Shown: positions 55,335 through 64,000 of the stretch, piece after piece | How the letters are laid out: each line of letters opens with the position of its first letter | Position numbering within the stretch: the first letter of the stretch is position 1 | Origin: Zasmidium citrigriseum | Taxonomy: Eukaryota; Ascomycota; Dothideomycetes; Mycosphaerellales; Mycosphaerellaceae | Reading direction: 5' to 3' | DNA length: 64,000 nt | NCBI GenBank assembly: GCA_002786025.1 | Contig: NHNW01000015.1 | Location: 186,001-250,000 of the forward strand | The notes under the pieces: generated by a model | Database searches by the model: none | What the model was told of the DNA's origin: nothing | What the model saw: the letters and a program-made list of their open reading frames with translations, nothing else | Position numbers and translations under genes: made by a program

Positions 55335-57573
55335 CTATCTATCCCAATGCTCAAAGTTCCTCAGTATCACACCCTCGTCTTTCCGAGACACCAGCTTTCC
55401 GACCCTGTATACCTTCTCTCCCGCGCCCTCCAGCGCCTTTGTAGCATCAGCAGCCAGGCTCTCCTTCACGACGATTATCATGCCCAGACCAGTGTTCCAC
55501 GTCCTAGCGAACTCTCGACTGCTCACATTTCCCGCCTTCTTCAGCCACATGAGCACCTCGGGCACTGGCCAAGCAGAAGCATCGACTTCCGCTGCGAGGT
55601 TCTTGGGCAGCATACGGGGGATGTTGTCTTCCAGACCACCGCCTGTGATGTGTGCCATTCCGAGTAAGAGATCTTTCTGCACGGCCGCGAGGAGTGGCTT
55701 GACGTATATCCGCGTGGGAGTAAGCAAGCTGTGGCCGACGGTCTTGCTCGCGTCCCAGGGCGCCTTATCGGTGAAGTCAAGGCCCTTTCTTTCGAGGATC
55801 TTTCGCACGAGGGAGAAACCATTCGAGTGGACGCCGTTGCTGGGTAAGCCGAGAAGAACATCTCCTTCTTGCATGGCGTCCTTGACGGGCAGAACTTTCT
55901 GACCCTTCTTGATGGCGCCCGTAGCAGCGCCTCCTGCATCGAACTCGTTGCCTTGGTACATACCGGGCATCTCTGCGGTCTCGCCTCCCACTAGAGCGCA
56001 CCCAGCCTCTTTACAGCCTTTTGCTACGCTCTCGACGAATGAGACTGCGTCAGGAACGTTCAGAGTCGAGCAGGCGTAGTAATCCATAAATGTCAGGGGC
56101 TCAGCACCTTGCACCACCAGGTCATTTACGTTCATAGCCACGAGGTCGATGCCAACAGTCGAGAAGTCGTTCATAGCGAAAGCGATCTTCAGCTTGGTAC
56201 CGACGCCATCGATGGCCTGGATGAGCATCGGCGCCTCCTCGTATCCTGCCCCTGCAAGATCAAGAGCACCGCCGAATCCGCCAATCTCAGCATCTGCGCC
56301 TGGTCGCCGAGTCGATGCCACAGCAGCTTTGATCGACTTGACAAGCTCGTTACCGGCATCTATCGAGACACCAGCATCGGCGTACGTCATGCCGCCGCCC
56401 TGCGCCTTTGAAGCAGATTCCTGCGAGATGGTAAGACCATCGTAGGCAGGTTCAAGCAACTTCCACTCGCATGAGATTTTCTCATTCTTGAATTGCTGGA
56501 TGATGTATTCGGCAATCTGTTCGAAGTTTTGAGTCGCCAGAGCAAGGATCGTGGGTCCAGCTCCGGACAGGCAGATACCGAGCAGACCTGGATGTGTGGA
56601 AGGAGTGACAGATGACAGAATCTCAGTCAAACCGGGAATGAGAGACTTTCTGTAGGGCTGATGGATCTTGTCCTGCATGCCATCATAGATGAGCTCTGGG
56701 TTGGGAGGGCTTTGGCCAAGTGCTGTCGTCAGAAGTGCGACTCTCTGAAGATTGTAGATCGTGTCAGCTTTTTCATAGGAAGTCGGCAGTACTCGTCTCG
56801 CATCAGCAGTCGCGACCTCGAAGTCTGGAATGATGGCTATGCACTTGATCTCCTTGGCCCAGGGAAATCGAATGTGTTTGCCGATGTTGAGTGGCGGAAC
56901 AGGTGGCTTCAGTCCGGTGTCCTCGCCACCCTGTGGTGCTGGCAGCACTTCTGCGAGAGGAATCTCCCTCCGCTTGAGATCTTCAGGGTTGAGCTCCTTG
57001 AGATAGCTGCCCACGAAGCCACCATACAGCGCTGCAGCGACATTGTCAGGATGTCTCTCGATCATGAGACAGAAGTCCAAGATCCGGTCCTTGGTGAGGT
57101 TGAGCTTGCCAACCTCGCTTCCCAATGCCACACCAGCGACAACGGCGGCTCCAGAAGATCCCAGTCCTCGGCCCAAGGGAATTGGGTTGATAATGTGGAC
57201 ATGTGTATTGGCCGGGAAAGCCCGTTGCTCGTGACATCGCAGGACGTAAAGCGCAGTCTGAGTGATGAGATTCCGTTCTGGTTCAAGGGCAACATTCTCC
57301 TTGCCTAAACCTTCATATGTGATCCGGCAGTTGTATGGTGCTCCAGAGGATTGCTCGTCGCCGACTGTGACCTTGAGTTCGAGCCATACTGAAAGTGCGA
57401 GACCGATCACATCGAAGCCCGGGCCTGATTCTCTCAGTGTTTGCACTCATATGTAAACTTTCGTTTGGCATACCGATGTTTGCTGAAGAGCACGGAACCC
57501 CTACCGACTGTCAGCCATTGCACGCGAAGTGGGACGTCGTTGCCGCAATACTGATGGAGGTCGTTGTTGCCAT
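55335..57573 (-). CDS. Homoserine kinase fused to AIR synthetase (phosphoribosylformylglycinamidine cyclo-ligase)
   Basis: One 712-residue reading frame. Exon 1 57552-57573 (MATTTSI), intron 57501-57551, exon 2 57474-57500, intron 57425-57473, exon 3 55335-57424. Residues 1 to about 355 are a complete homoserine kinase (THR1, GHMP fold): IRVPCSSANIGPGFDVIGLA at the N-terminus, the ATP loop PIPLGRGLGSSGAAVVAGVA, RHPDNVAAALYGGFVGSYL, and GICLSGAGPTILALA. Residues about 362-712 are a complete AIR synthetase like the C-terminal half of fungal ADE5,7: MTYADAGVSIDAGNELVKSI, IGGFGGALDL, DGVGTKLKIA, VGGETAEMPGMYQ, SNGVHSNGFSLVRKI, HITGGGLEDNIPRML. No stop, frameshift or intron separates them; a linker of about ten residues does. 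The GARS half of ADE5,7 is absent. Normally these are separate proteins for threonine and purine synthesis. Confidence 0.9.
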
Positions 57574-57913
57574 TCTGGCGACTTCGACGGGATGTCAACA
57601 ATCAATTTTCCGCCTTTGAGAAAGAGCAATTGCTTCAAATTTGGGTGTAGGATTCGAAAAGACTCCGGAATGAGTCGTCGGTCGAGCTCTTCAAAAATGT
57701 CTCGAGAGAAGTCACGAAATTCAGCCACAAGTGGCGGCAATATATGGCCCGTGCACGAGCTTATTTTGACGGCGGTTGATGAAGTTGATGCCAGTCGCAC
57801 TCATCAGATGCTACTGAGACTGGTGAGAGGTGACGGAATTGCAGTGATAAAATATAATGTCGGCTATTTCACCGAGTAACGAGTTGCTATGTCATGTGCC
57901 AGAAGCGAGCAGC
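57574..57913. other. Intergenic region between fusion gene and NHX1
   Basis: 340 bases, both genes on the minus strand. A 99-codon minus ORF (57501-57800) starts here and overlaps the first exon of the fusion gene out of frame. It is unrecognised; it could act as an upstream ORF if the leader reaches that far. Confidence 0.4.
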
Positions 57914-60049
57914 TTACGAATTCCCACCACTCGAGCTTCCATGCCCTCTGCTGGATGAAGCACCTCCGGGGTCCAACAATAAATGAGGCTTCAAGAAGTT
58001 CTCATCCAACTTGTTAAAGAGCGTGCCCGCATCCTCCCCTGTTGCGTTCAGGATTTGTGAGATAGCTCCCCTTGCAGTAAGGCCGCCCGTTGTTTGGCCA
58101 CTGGACTCGTTTCGAGTTCCTGAGACTGGATAAGATCCCAAGTCGTCTTGGTCTTGCTGACGTTGTGGAGACCTTCGCGCCGCCGGAGGCAGGTCAAGGT
58201 CGTCATTTTCGTCATCGCTGAGATTGCTCTCATCTTCTTGATAGAGTAGCCCTTGCTCGGCTTGATTGTGAGGGTCACCTCTCCGTACGCGAGAGCTGTT
58301 TCGCCTCTCGAGATCGGGCTGGATGGGCGGCGTGCCTGCGATGTTCCCAGAGCTGTAGCTGGCAGTGCCGGCTCTACTTCGATGAGCAACATTGTCATCC
58401 AGGCCAATCGTACCATTGCCGTAGCCGACGGTGCTACCCTTCGGCGTATGACCAAACGCAGAGCCATTCTTCCGCGAGAATGCTCCTGAATGTGGTACAG
58501 GCTCAATGTCGAACTCATCGTCACTATCGATCTCTTCCACTACACCCGTGCGGATGTTTAGGATCTCTAGCATACGAGCTGTGGTCCCTCCGAAGATGAT
58601 GACAGTCAACACAACTGTCACCAAGACTGTCGCTCGTAATGCTCTCCCAGCAGGTCCGGTCAATCCAGCCGCCAGTGCAACTCCAACAGCCCCACGTAGG
58701 CCTGCCCAGAACAACATCATCTTCCAATTGGCCGGCAATTCCTCTGCAACGTTTTCTTGTCCTCTTCTCCTAGCTCTGTAGCGAATGAACCAGTTGATCA
58801 AGCCTGCAAGTGGGAACACGGCGCACCATCGTGCGACACAAATTCCGATCAAGGTGACCAGAATGAAGAGTGGCTTGTACTCCAGTTCGCGTTCGGTGAA
58901 AAGCGATAGTCCAAGATAGATAAAGATGAAGTTCTCGGTCAACTGGGCCATCAGAGAGAACGTGAACTTGGTTGTAAGCTGGGTGCGGCGCGACATGTTG
59001 TGGTAGGCGTAGTGTTTGAGGCATATGCCGCAGAACAGCAGAGCCACGATACCTGATGAAGCATTAGCGGGTTGGAATTGCAAATGGTGCTTCTCAACAT
59101 ACCACTCATATGAATCGCATTGGTGAAGAAGTACGATGCGTAAGCGATCAGGATAATCAGACAGCTCTCAATCTTCGGATCCCTCCTGATGTGCGTGAAT
59201 TTGAGTAGCAAGCTGGTCCCCAGTCCGATGATGATCCCGATCGCCAGACTGCCAAAGAAGACCAGCAAAAAGAGCCCAATACTTTCGAACAGGCTCAGAA
59301 CAGTCAACTTGCCAGCCTCGTCCGCACTTTTGTAGTTCTGAGCGGTTTCGAACAAGACAATGGCAATTGCATCGTTCAGGATACTCTCGCCGAAAATGAC
59401 GGTGTACAGCTTTGGGTCAACCTTGTATGTATTGAAGATTGCGAGAATCGTGACGGGATCGGTAGCGGAGAGCGTCGCGCCAACGGCCAGGGCATCGACG
59501 AATGTAATGTTGAGTCCCTCCAAGGGTATCCGTGTCCATAGCCATAGAATCACACCCAGGACAATGGCCGATATGAAGGTCCCCGCAAAGGCGAACGTGA
59601 GAATACTGCCAATGTTGCGGAAGAAGTTGCCCTGTATCCAAACATCAGCAATCCCGTTCCTCCTCCTTCTTTGCCTCTTATTCACGCACCTGATGCAACT
59701 CATACCCACTCGCCAAAATAATCGGCGGCAGCAAAAGATTAAAAAAGAACTGATAATCAAAAGTCACGACGTCCAGCACGCTATTGACCTGAGTCAACCG
59801 CAGTATCAGGCCAATAACCATTCCCGCGAAAATCGATATGACCGTCTCGTGCACCGCCTGGATTTTCTTGCTCCTCAGAACATAGCTCATAAAGAAGGCC
59901 ATGATCAGCAGGACGATCAGGATCAGGAGAGCCCATGATGAGTATATCTCTTTCTGGCCCGCTTCGGGGTTCTCTTCGTCGTCCGGGTCGGCGGTTTCGC
60001 GAGCGGCGAGGCGACTCACGCCGTAGAGGAGTCCGAGTGACAAGCCCAT
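57914..60049 (-). CDS. NHX1: Endosomal/vacuolar Na+(K+)/H+ exchanger
   Basis: Cation/proton antiporter of the CPA1 family that sets luminal pH in late endosomes and vacuoles. Exons 59690-60049, 59103-59631, 57914-59052; 675 residues. About 12 helices. Diagnostic stretches: FFNLLLPPIILASGYELHQ (amiloride-site helix), GATLSATDPVTILAIFNTYK, and the ion-binding Asn-Asp of FGESILNDAIAIVLFETAQN. Then SLMAQLTENFIFIYLGLSLF and the arginine-bearing MLFWAGLRGAVGVALAAGL. The hydrophilic C-terminal tail (about 450-675) is Ser/Asp-rich, with an acidic EEIDSDDEFDIEP patch and a Gly/Ser end. The N-terminus may act as a signal sequence, as in yeast Nhx1. Confidence 0.93.
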
Positions 60050-60456
60050 GGTGGCCGTGGGGGAGGAGTGTTATTGTACGCGCATGCTCATCGGAGCCAG
60101 ATCGAGGGGAGGGGGTTCGATGCGGCGATTTGGGGCGATGTGTATATTTCTCAAGACAGCGGTGATTTTAGTAGAGCGCAAGCAGGCTTTGCAATGGCTC
60201 AGTAAGGACCGTCGGCTGGTGGGATAGTCGGTGCCTGGGCGTAGTCGATGTAGTAGTGCGGCGTGTGATGCAGCTTCAGGACACTTGGATTCACTTCCGG
60301 CCTGGCGCAGCGAACCGCTGCAGGACGCTTGGGCCATGCGGAGATCCCGCGATTCCGCCGTGGCTTGCACGTGCTTCGACTTCACCTCCCAGGCTCCTAC
60401 TTCAGATTTCTCTAGAGTATGTTTCTTAAACATTTACCACGCACATCGGAATCAAC
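60050..60456. other. Divergent promoter region, NHX1 / F-box protein
   Basis: About 410 bases between divergent starts. No supported ORF. Confidence 0.5.
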
Positions 60457-62415
60457 ATGACTGGCCTTCGTCTTGACGATCTCCCAGCGGAGCTACTCCT
60501 AGAAATCAGCGAATACCTTGACGTCACCCACAAGCCAAGCCTCAAAGCCCTCTCCCTCACCAACAAGACACTCCTCTCCCCAACTTCCTCAACTCTATTC
60601 CGAAAGATCAACTTCCACGTCTCCAGCCCGGAATCTTGCGTCGAAATGGTTCAAAAATGGAAAGAGATCCTCCTTCGACGAGGTTGCCTCCAAGCCGTCC
60701 GAACCATCGAAATTGACGGCTTCATGGCCAGCGAAGACGATCAAAACGCATTCCAGGCGTGCGCGTACTGCCGCGGTATTTTTGGCGAATTCATATTTGA
60801 ATACGGCCTCCACGACCACGGAAATGTCATGAATCTGGAGGCCGAAGACGAAGCGTTCGTCCCAATCTCTACATTCATTACAGACCTCCCCCACGTCGGC
60901 GACGTGATCTGGCGCTGCCACAACGTCGTAGCGCAGTGCGTACTCAATGCCGCGAGAGATCTAGGATCGTCACTGCGACTTCATGTCCATGCCTTGAGAC
61001 TGTTGCATCTCAACACAAACGAAATCGGCGTCCGCGAATTGCAAATCCTGAGATCGACAAATTTGCATGCTCTGACTGTTCACTACATCGCATTGGAGAT
61101 GAACGGAGTATGGTCAGATCATAAACCAAAACGAACCATCTCGAAATTGATCGCTGGCCTCGCGCCAAACCTGAAAGATCTAACGACACTCGGCTGCACC
61201 AACAAGATGTTCTCCCCCGACCACCAATCGCCCCTGCTAAATCTCAATCTCGTCGAGCAGCGCACAGAAAAGTTCCATCTCGCCCGACTGGAAAGTCTGC
61301 GCCTCGCCCCCAAAACGCAAATCGACGAGGAAGATGTTCCAATTTGGTACAGTCTCATCGATCCTGCAAGCCTTCGTGTGCTCGAACTTAACGCTGTACT
61401 GTCAAACCCACTGTTCCGATGGATGTCGACCAATGCTCAATTTGACCGTCTCCAGGATCTCACTTTCTCTTTCGACAACACCGGACATCAGACGCCAGTA
61501 AGGGAAAGGCCCTCAAGAGCCGATGACCTTCATATGTGGTTGAGCAAACTGCCCAAGTTGACGGCACTGAGGCTGAGCGCTCCTCTCTGTCCCGAATATG
61601 TCCGAGTATTTGAGGCAGCCCTCGATTATCATGGGCAAACGTTGCGAGAACTCGCTGTCCGTCCTCCTTTGTATGCCACAAACTCGCGAGAAGATGCGTG
61701 GACGATATTCGAAGTTGATACGGACGTCTTGGTGATGATATCTCAGGCCTGTCCAAGTCTTGAGGAACTTCACATCCCACTTCGGCGGAGACATTTTGAC
61801 CGAACCGAGACGCAGTTGTACGAAGCATTAGCTGCTTTCCCAAAACTGACCAACATTTCGCTGCAGTTCGATTGTGGCTGCTGGGGCTTGGACGCTGTAG
61901 CACGAGACACCGGGCTAGATCGGACCGACGAGGATCGTGAGCCGTGGAATGAAGTCTACATGGGCCCCAATATTACCCAAGGAAGAGTCAAGCGAGCGCT
62001 CATCAATGCGGCGGTTGACGAATGTCTTGCAAAGCAAGTCTGGACCGCGATATCTTCGAACAAGGTCGGATCCGCGCTCAGATCCCTTCAAATAAAGGCC
62101 ATGGACAGTGAAGGTATTGGCACCACGCCGGTGGATCTGCGCCAGGCTCGTGCATTTCGCAGACATTACAACGACCTCTCCGCTATGTTTCAAGAGCTCG
62201 AGCGTACATATGTTGTCTCCAGGGGCATTCGGGACGACAGTGATGAGTTGATCGTTCGTGAGGTTGGCCGCGACAAGCGTGAATCGCAGAGGTGGGATGT
62301 GTGCCATCCGAATGGGCCTGAGATGGAGTTGTTCAGGAGCATATGGCCACAGATTGGCGAGGATAGTGATTGGCGCGGCGATTGGCGTAGTTTTCCGCCT
62401 GCAGCATTGATGTGA
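60457..62415 (+). CDS. F-box protein with leucine-rich, LRR-like body
   Basis: Intronless, 652 residues. The N-terminal F-box (TGLRLDDLPAELLLEISEYL, then ALSLTNKTLLSPTSSTLF) fits the Skp1-binding consensus, so the protein is probably a substrate receptor of an SCF ubiquitin ligase. The rest has irregular leucine-rich segments (LRVLELNAVLSNPLFRWM, LTALRLSAPLCPEYVRVFEA, LEELHIPLRRRHF, FPKLTNISLQFDCGCWGLD), typical of the large, fast-evolving fungal F-box families. No catalytic motif. Substrate unknown. The length and the sustained frame support a real gene. Its 3' end faces the transcription-factor-domain gene, only 13 bases from that gene's stop. Confidence 0.8.
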   Translation: MTGLRLDDLPAELLLEISEYLDVTHKPSLKALSLTNKTLLSPTSSTLFRKINFHVSSPESCVEMVQKWKEILLRRGCLQAVRTIEIDGFMASEDDQNAFQACAYCRGIFGEFIFEYGLHDHGNVMNLEAEDEAFVPISTFITDLPHVGDVIWRCHNVVAQCVLNAARDLGSSLRLHVHALRLLHLNTNEIGVRELQILRSTNLHALTVHYIALEMNGVWSDHKPKRTISKLIAGLAPNLKDLTTLGCTNKMFSPDHQSPLLNLNLVEQRTEKFHLARLESLRLAPKTQIDEEDVPIWYSLIDPASLRVLELNAVLSNPLFRWMSTNAQFDRLQDLTFSFDNTGHQTPVRERPSRADDLHMWLSKLPKLTALRLSAPLCPEYVRVFEAALDYHGQTLRELAVRPPLYATNSREDAWTIFEVDTDVLVMISQACPSLEELHIPLRRRHFDRTETQLYEALAAFPKLTNISLQFDCGCWGLDAVARDTGLDRTDEDREPWNEVYMGPNITQGRVKRALINAAVDECLAKQVWTAISSNKVGSALRSLQIKAMDSEGIGTTPVDLRQARAFRRHYNDLSAMFQELERTYVVSRGIRDDSDELIVREVGRDKRESQRWDVCHPNGPEMELFRSIWPQIGEDSDWRGDWRSFPPAALM

Positions 62416-62428
62416 CCGCCATGCGACT

Positions 62429-63847
62429 TCATGCCGTCTGTACCTGCATGAATCCATGGCTCTTCAATGCATCCCCAGCTGCTTGACACCATCGCCACTT
62501 TGGCTCATCTCCTTGCCTCTTGTACCACTGAGCAGCCAGCTCAATCGGTGCTGGGCAGCACATCAAGCCGACGAAGCCTTGTGTAGGCAATGACATGTAT
62601 GCTAACGACATGCAGAGCTTGTCTGCGCACTCGTCTGCGATTCGAGTCTGTGTCTCGATGCCTTGGCCGCAGAAGTCGTACTCGAAGGGGAAAGCCTTCT
62701 TACCAACGGCTTGTCGAATATTCAAGTGCATGGTTCGTAGAGCGAGCAAACACATCCAGTAGTACACGTGCTGCAAAGCCGTGAAGATGTCGGAGAAAGA
62801 ATGCGCGTGTGGGAAGGTGGATCTGTCGATTCCAGAAACGATCAAAGAGCCTTCGAAGCGTTCGATCGCAGTAGTGCGGTATATCGTCGCCCACTCGTGA
62901 GAGTACATATACTCGAAAGCACGGTGGAGCACTGCTTCGCCGTTGACAAGCCTCTCCAGAACATCAGCGACGGCGTCTGGCTTTGCCTTGTGGCCTTGTC
63001 GACGAACGAACTCTCCATGCTGGAGAATCTCTGGTATGCGCCCGTAAATGTGAAGACAGTCTGACTCCAATCGAAGGTCCTCGACTGTCTCTGTGGAAAG
63101 GCTCTCCTTAGATGCTTCGCCGTCAAAGTTCATGAGACCGTTCCAGAGGCCGAAAGGTATACGAATTTGTCGAGATAAGATCCAGCCAGCTTGCTCTGCA
63201 GAACGGCGATGCTGACTGGAAGGGACAATGCTCATGAGAGTCTTCAACCCCGTCATGTGCTTGCGCCAGTCGTTATGCTGTGCAGCAATGCACTCAAACA
63301 ACTCGCAGCACTGTAGAATATGTATGATGGTCATGAAGTAAAATGGCTCCGCAGCTTCAGATGCTGCATCGAGGTCTCTACGAAGAGATTGGAGTGCTCG
63401 TGGGTACAGTCTGCAGGCCTCGTGGAGGAAGTCTTCGTTGCCGCTTGCATTGCCGTTGATGAGGAGAACAAGAGTATCGAGAGACAGTGCGAGCGTGGTA
63501 CTGAAGCATCTTACTTCCAGCACTGATATGTGGCAGGTGTTGTCGGCGGATACTTCGCACCAGTAATTGTCGTAGAAAACCGCTTGAAGTCCCAAGCGTT
63601 CGACTTCTGGGCTCACGAAGCGGATGACATCTTGCGGCAGTGTGAAAGCAACGATCTTGCGCCTCTGATCCTTTGAGTGCTTTTTTACTCTCCAGTGATC
63701 ATTTCGCCGCAGGGACGCGGATCCACGTTCGGAGTCTGTGCTTGATTTTCGCCCAGTGGAGGAACTCTCGTCGGATGTGGAGTCAGGCAATGGCAAGCGT
63801 AATCTCATGGTTTCGGGAGTCGTAGATGCAAAGGGTATGAGTGTCAT
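62429..63847 (-). CDS. Fungal-specific transcription-factor-domain protein, 5' end uncertain
   Basis: The frame from ATG 63847 gives 472 residues. The N-terminus is Ser-rich, then a basic run (RRNDHWRVKKHSKDQRRKIV), followed by helical segments typical of the DUF3468/fungal_trans_2 type regulatory domain (VLEVRCFSTTLALSLDTLVL, YFMTIIHILQCCELFECIAA, HNDWRKHMTGLKTLMSIV, FTALQHVYYWMCLLALRTMH). No Zn2Cys6 cluster is visible. The frame stays open upstream of the ATG (FEKTTSKQPADIGTATDTM) to an AG at about 63956, so a DNA-binding exon may lie beyond the window, or the protein lacks one as some relatives do. Role: probable transcriptional regulator. Confidence 0.7.
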   Translation of the reverse strand: MTLIPFASTTPETMRLRLPLPDSTSDESSSTGRKSSTDSERGSASLRRNDHWRVKKHSKDQRRKIVAFTLPQDVIRFVSPEVERLGLQAVFYDNYWCEVSADNTCHISVLEVRCFSTTLALSLDTLVLLINGNASGNEDFLHEACRLYPRALQSLRRDLDAASEAAEPFYFMTIIHILQCCELFECIAAQHNDWRKHMTGLKTLMSIVPSSQHRRSAEQAGWILSRQIRIPFGLWNGLMNFDGEASKESLSTETVEDLRLESDCLHIYGRIPEILQHGEFVRRQGHKAKPDAVADVLERLVNGEAVLHRAFEYMYSHEWATIYRTTAIERFEGSLIVSGIDRSTFPHAHSFSDIFTALQHVYYWMCLLALRTMHLNIRQAVGKKAFPFEYDFCGQGIETQTRIADECADKLCMSLAYMSLPTQGFVGLMCCPAPIELAAQWYKRQGDEPKWRWCQAAGDALKSHGFMQVQTA

Positions 63848-64000
63848 GGTGTCAGTAGCAGTGCCGATGTCAGCAGGTTGCTTTGATGTCGTCTTCTCAA
63901 AGCAGGAACCACTAATTCTCCAAGGTAATCTGATATGGAATAAGTGGTCTCTGAAGACCTACTAATCGGAAAAAGAGGATTCATGCAGAGAAGATGGCTG

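Overview
This window is nuclear DNA of a filamentous ascomycete. Genes are dense, on both strands, and split by short introns (mostly 48-110 nt) with GTNNGT-like donors and CTNAC-like branch points. The content is typical of Pezizomycotina: SKP1, HapE, a Spo12-like protein, GPI mannosyltransferase IV, GH43, Dal5-type transporters and a fungal transcription-factor domain. A member of the Dothideomycetes (Mycosphaerella-like) is my best guess, but I cannot prove it from sequence alone. There are no CRISPR arrays, rRNA genes, convincing tRNAs or intact transposons. I find 33 protein-coding genes that I can support.

Layout. 1-10 kb: lysine biosynthesis gene LYS9 (cut by the window edge), an MFS transporter, ORC6, ketopantoate reductase, a Dal5-like permease, a nitrilase-fold amidase, and ribosomal protein eL39 with a 6-nt first exon. 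10-20 kb: a Spo12-like protein, a DDT/WHIM chromatin protein, ribosomal protein uL2 whose first exon is only the ATG, a BAR-domain protein and SKP1. 20-32 kb: SMP3, a ThDP-dependent enzyme, a secreted GH43 enzyme, a multi-pass membrane protein, and a two-gene sulfur-type module (a YeeE/YedE transporter plus a metallo-beta-lactamase-fold protein that has lost its metal ligands). 32-50 kb: LIN1/CD2BP2, a PIN4-like RRM-R3H protein, RPF1, glycyl-tRNA synthetase with two in-frame starts, HapE, cytosolic-type malate dehydrogenase and TRAPP subunit TRS33. 51-64 kb: an ankyrin protein, a second Dal5-like transporter, a homoserine kinase fused to AIR synthetase, NHX1, an F-box protein and a fungal transcription-factor-domain protein that is probably incomplete at its 5' end.

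Most genes are independent housekeeping loci. The likely functional groupings are the YeeE/MBL pair and, inside a single protein, the joining of the threonine pathway (homoserine kinase) to purine synthesis (AIR synthetase). That fusion is the most striking item here. The fully de-metallated MBL protein and a perfect 34-bp palindrome between two convergent genes come next. Exon boundaries were read by eye, using conserved protein sequence and frame arithmetic.
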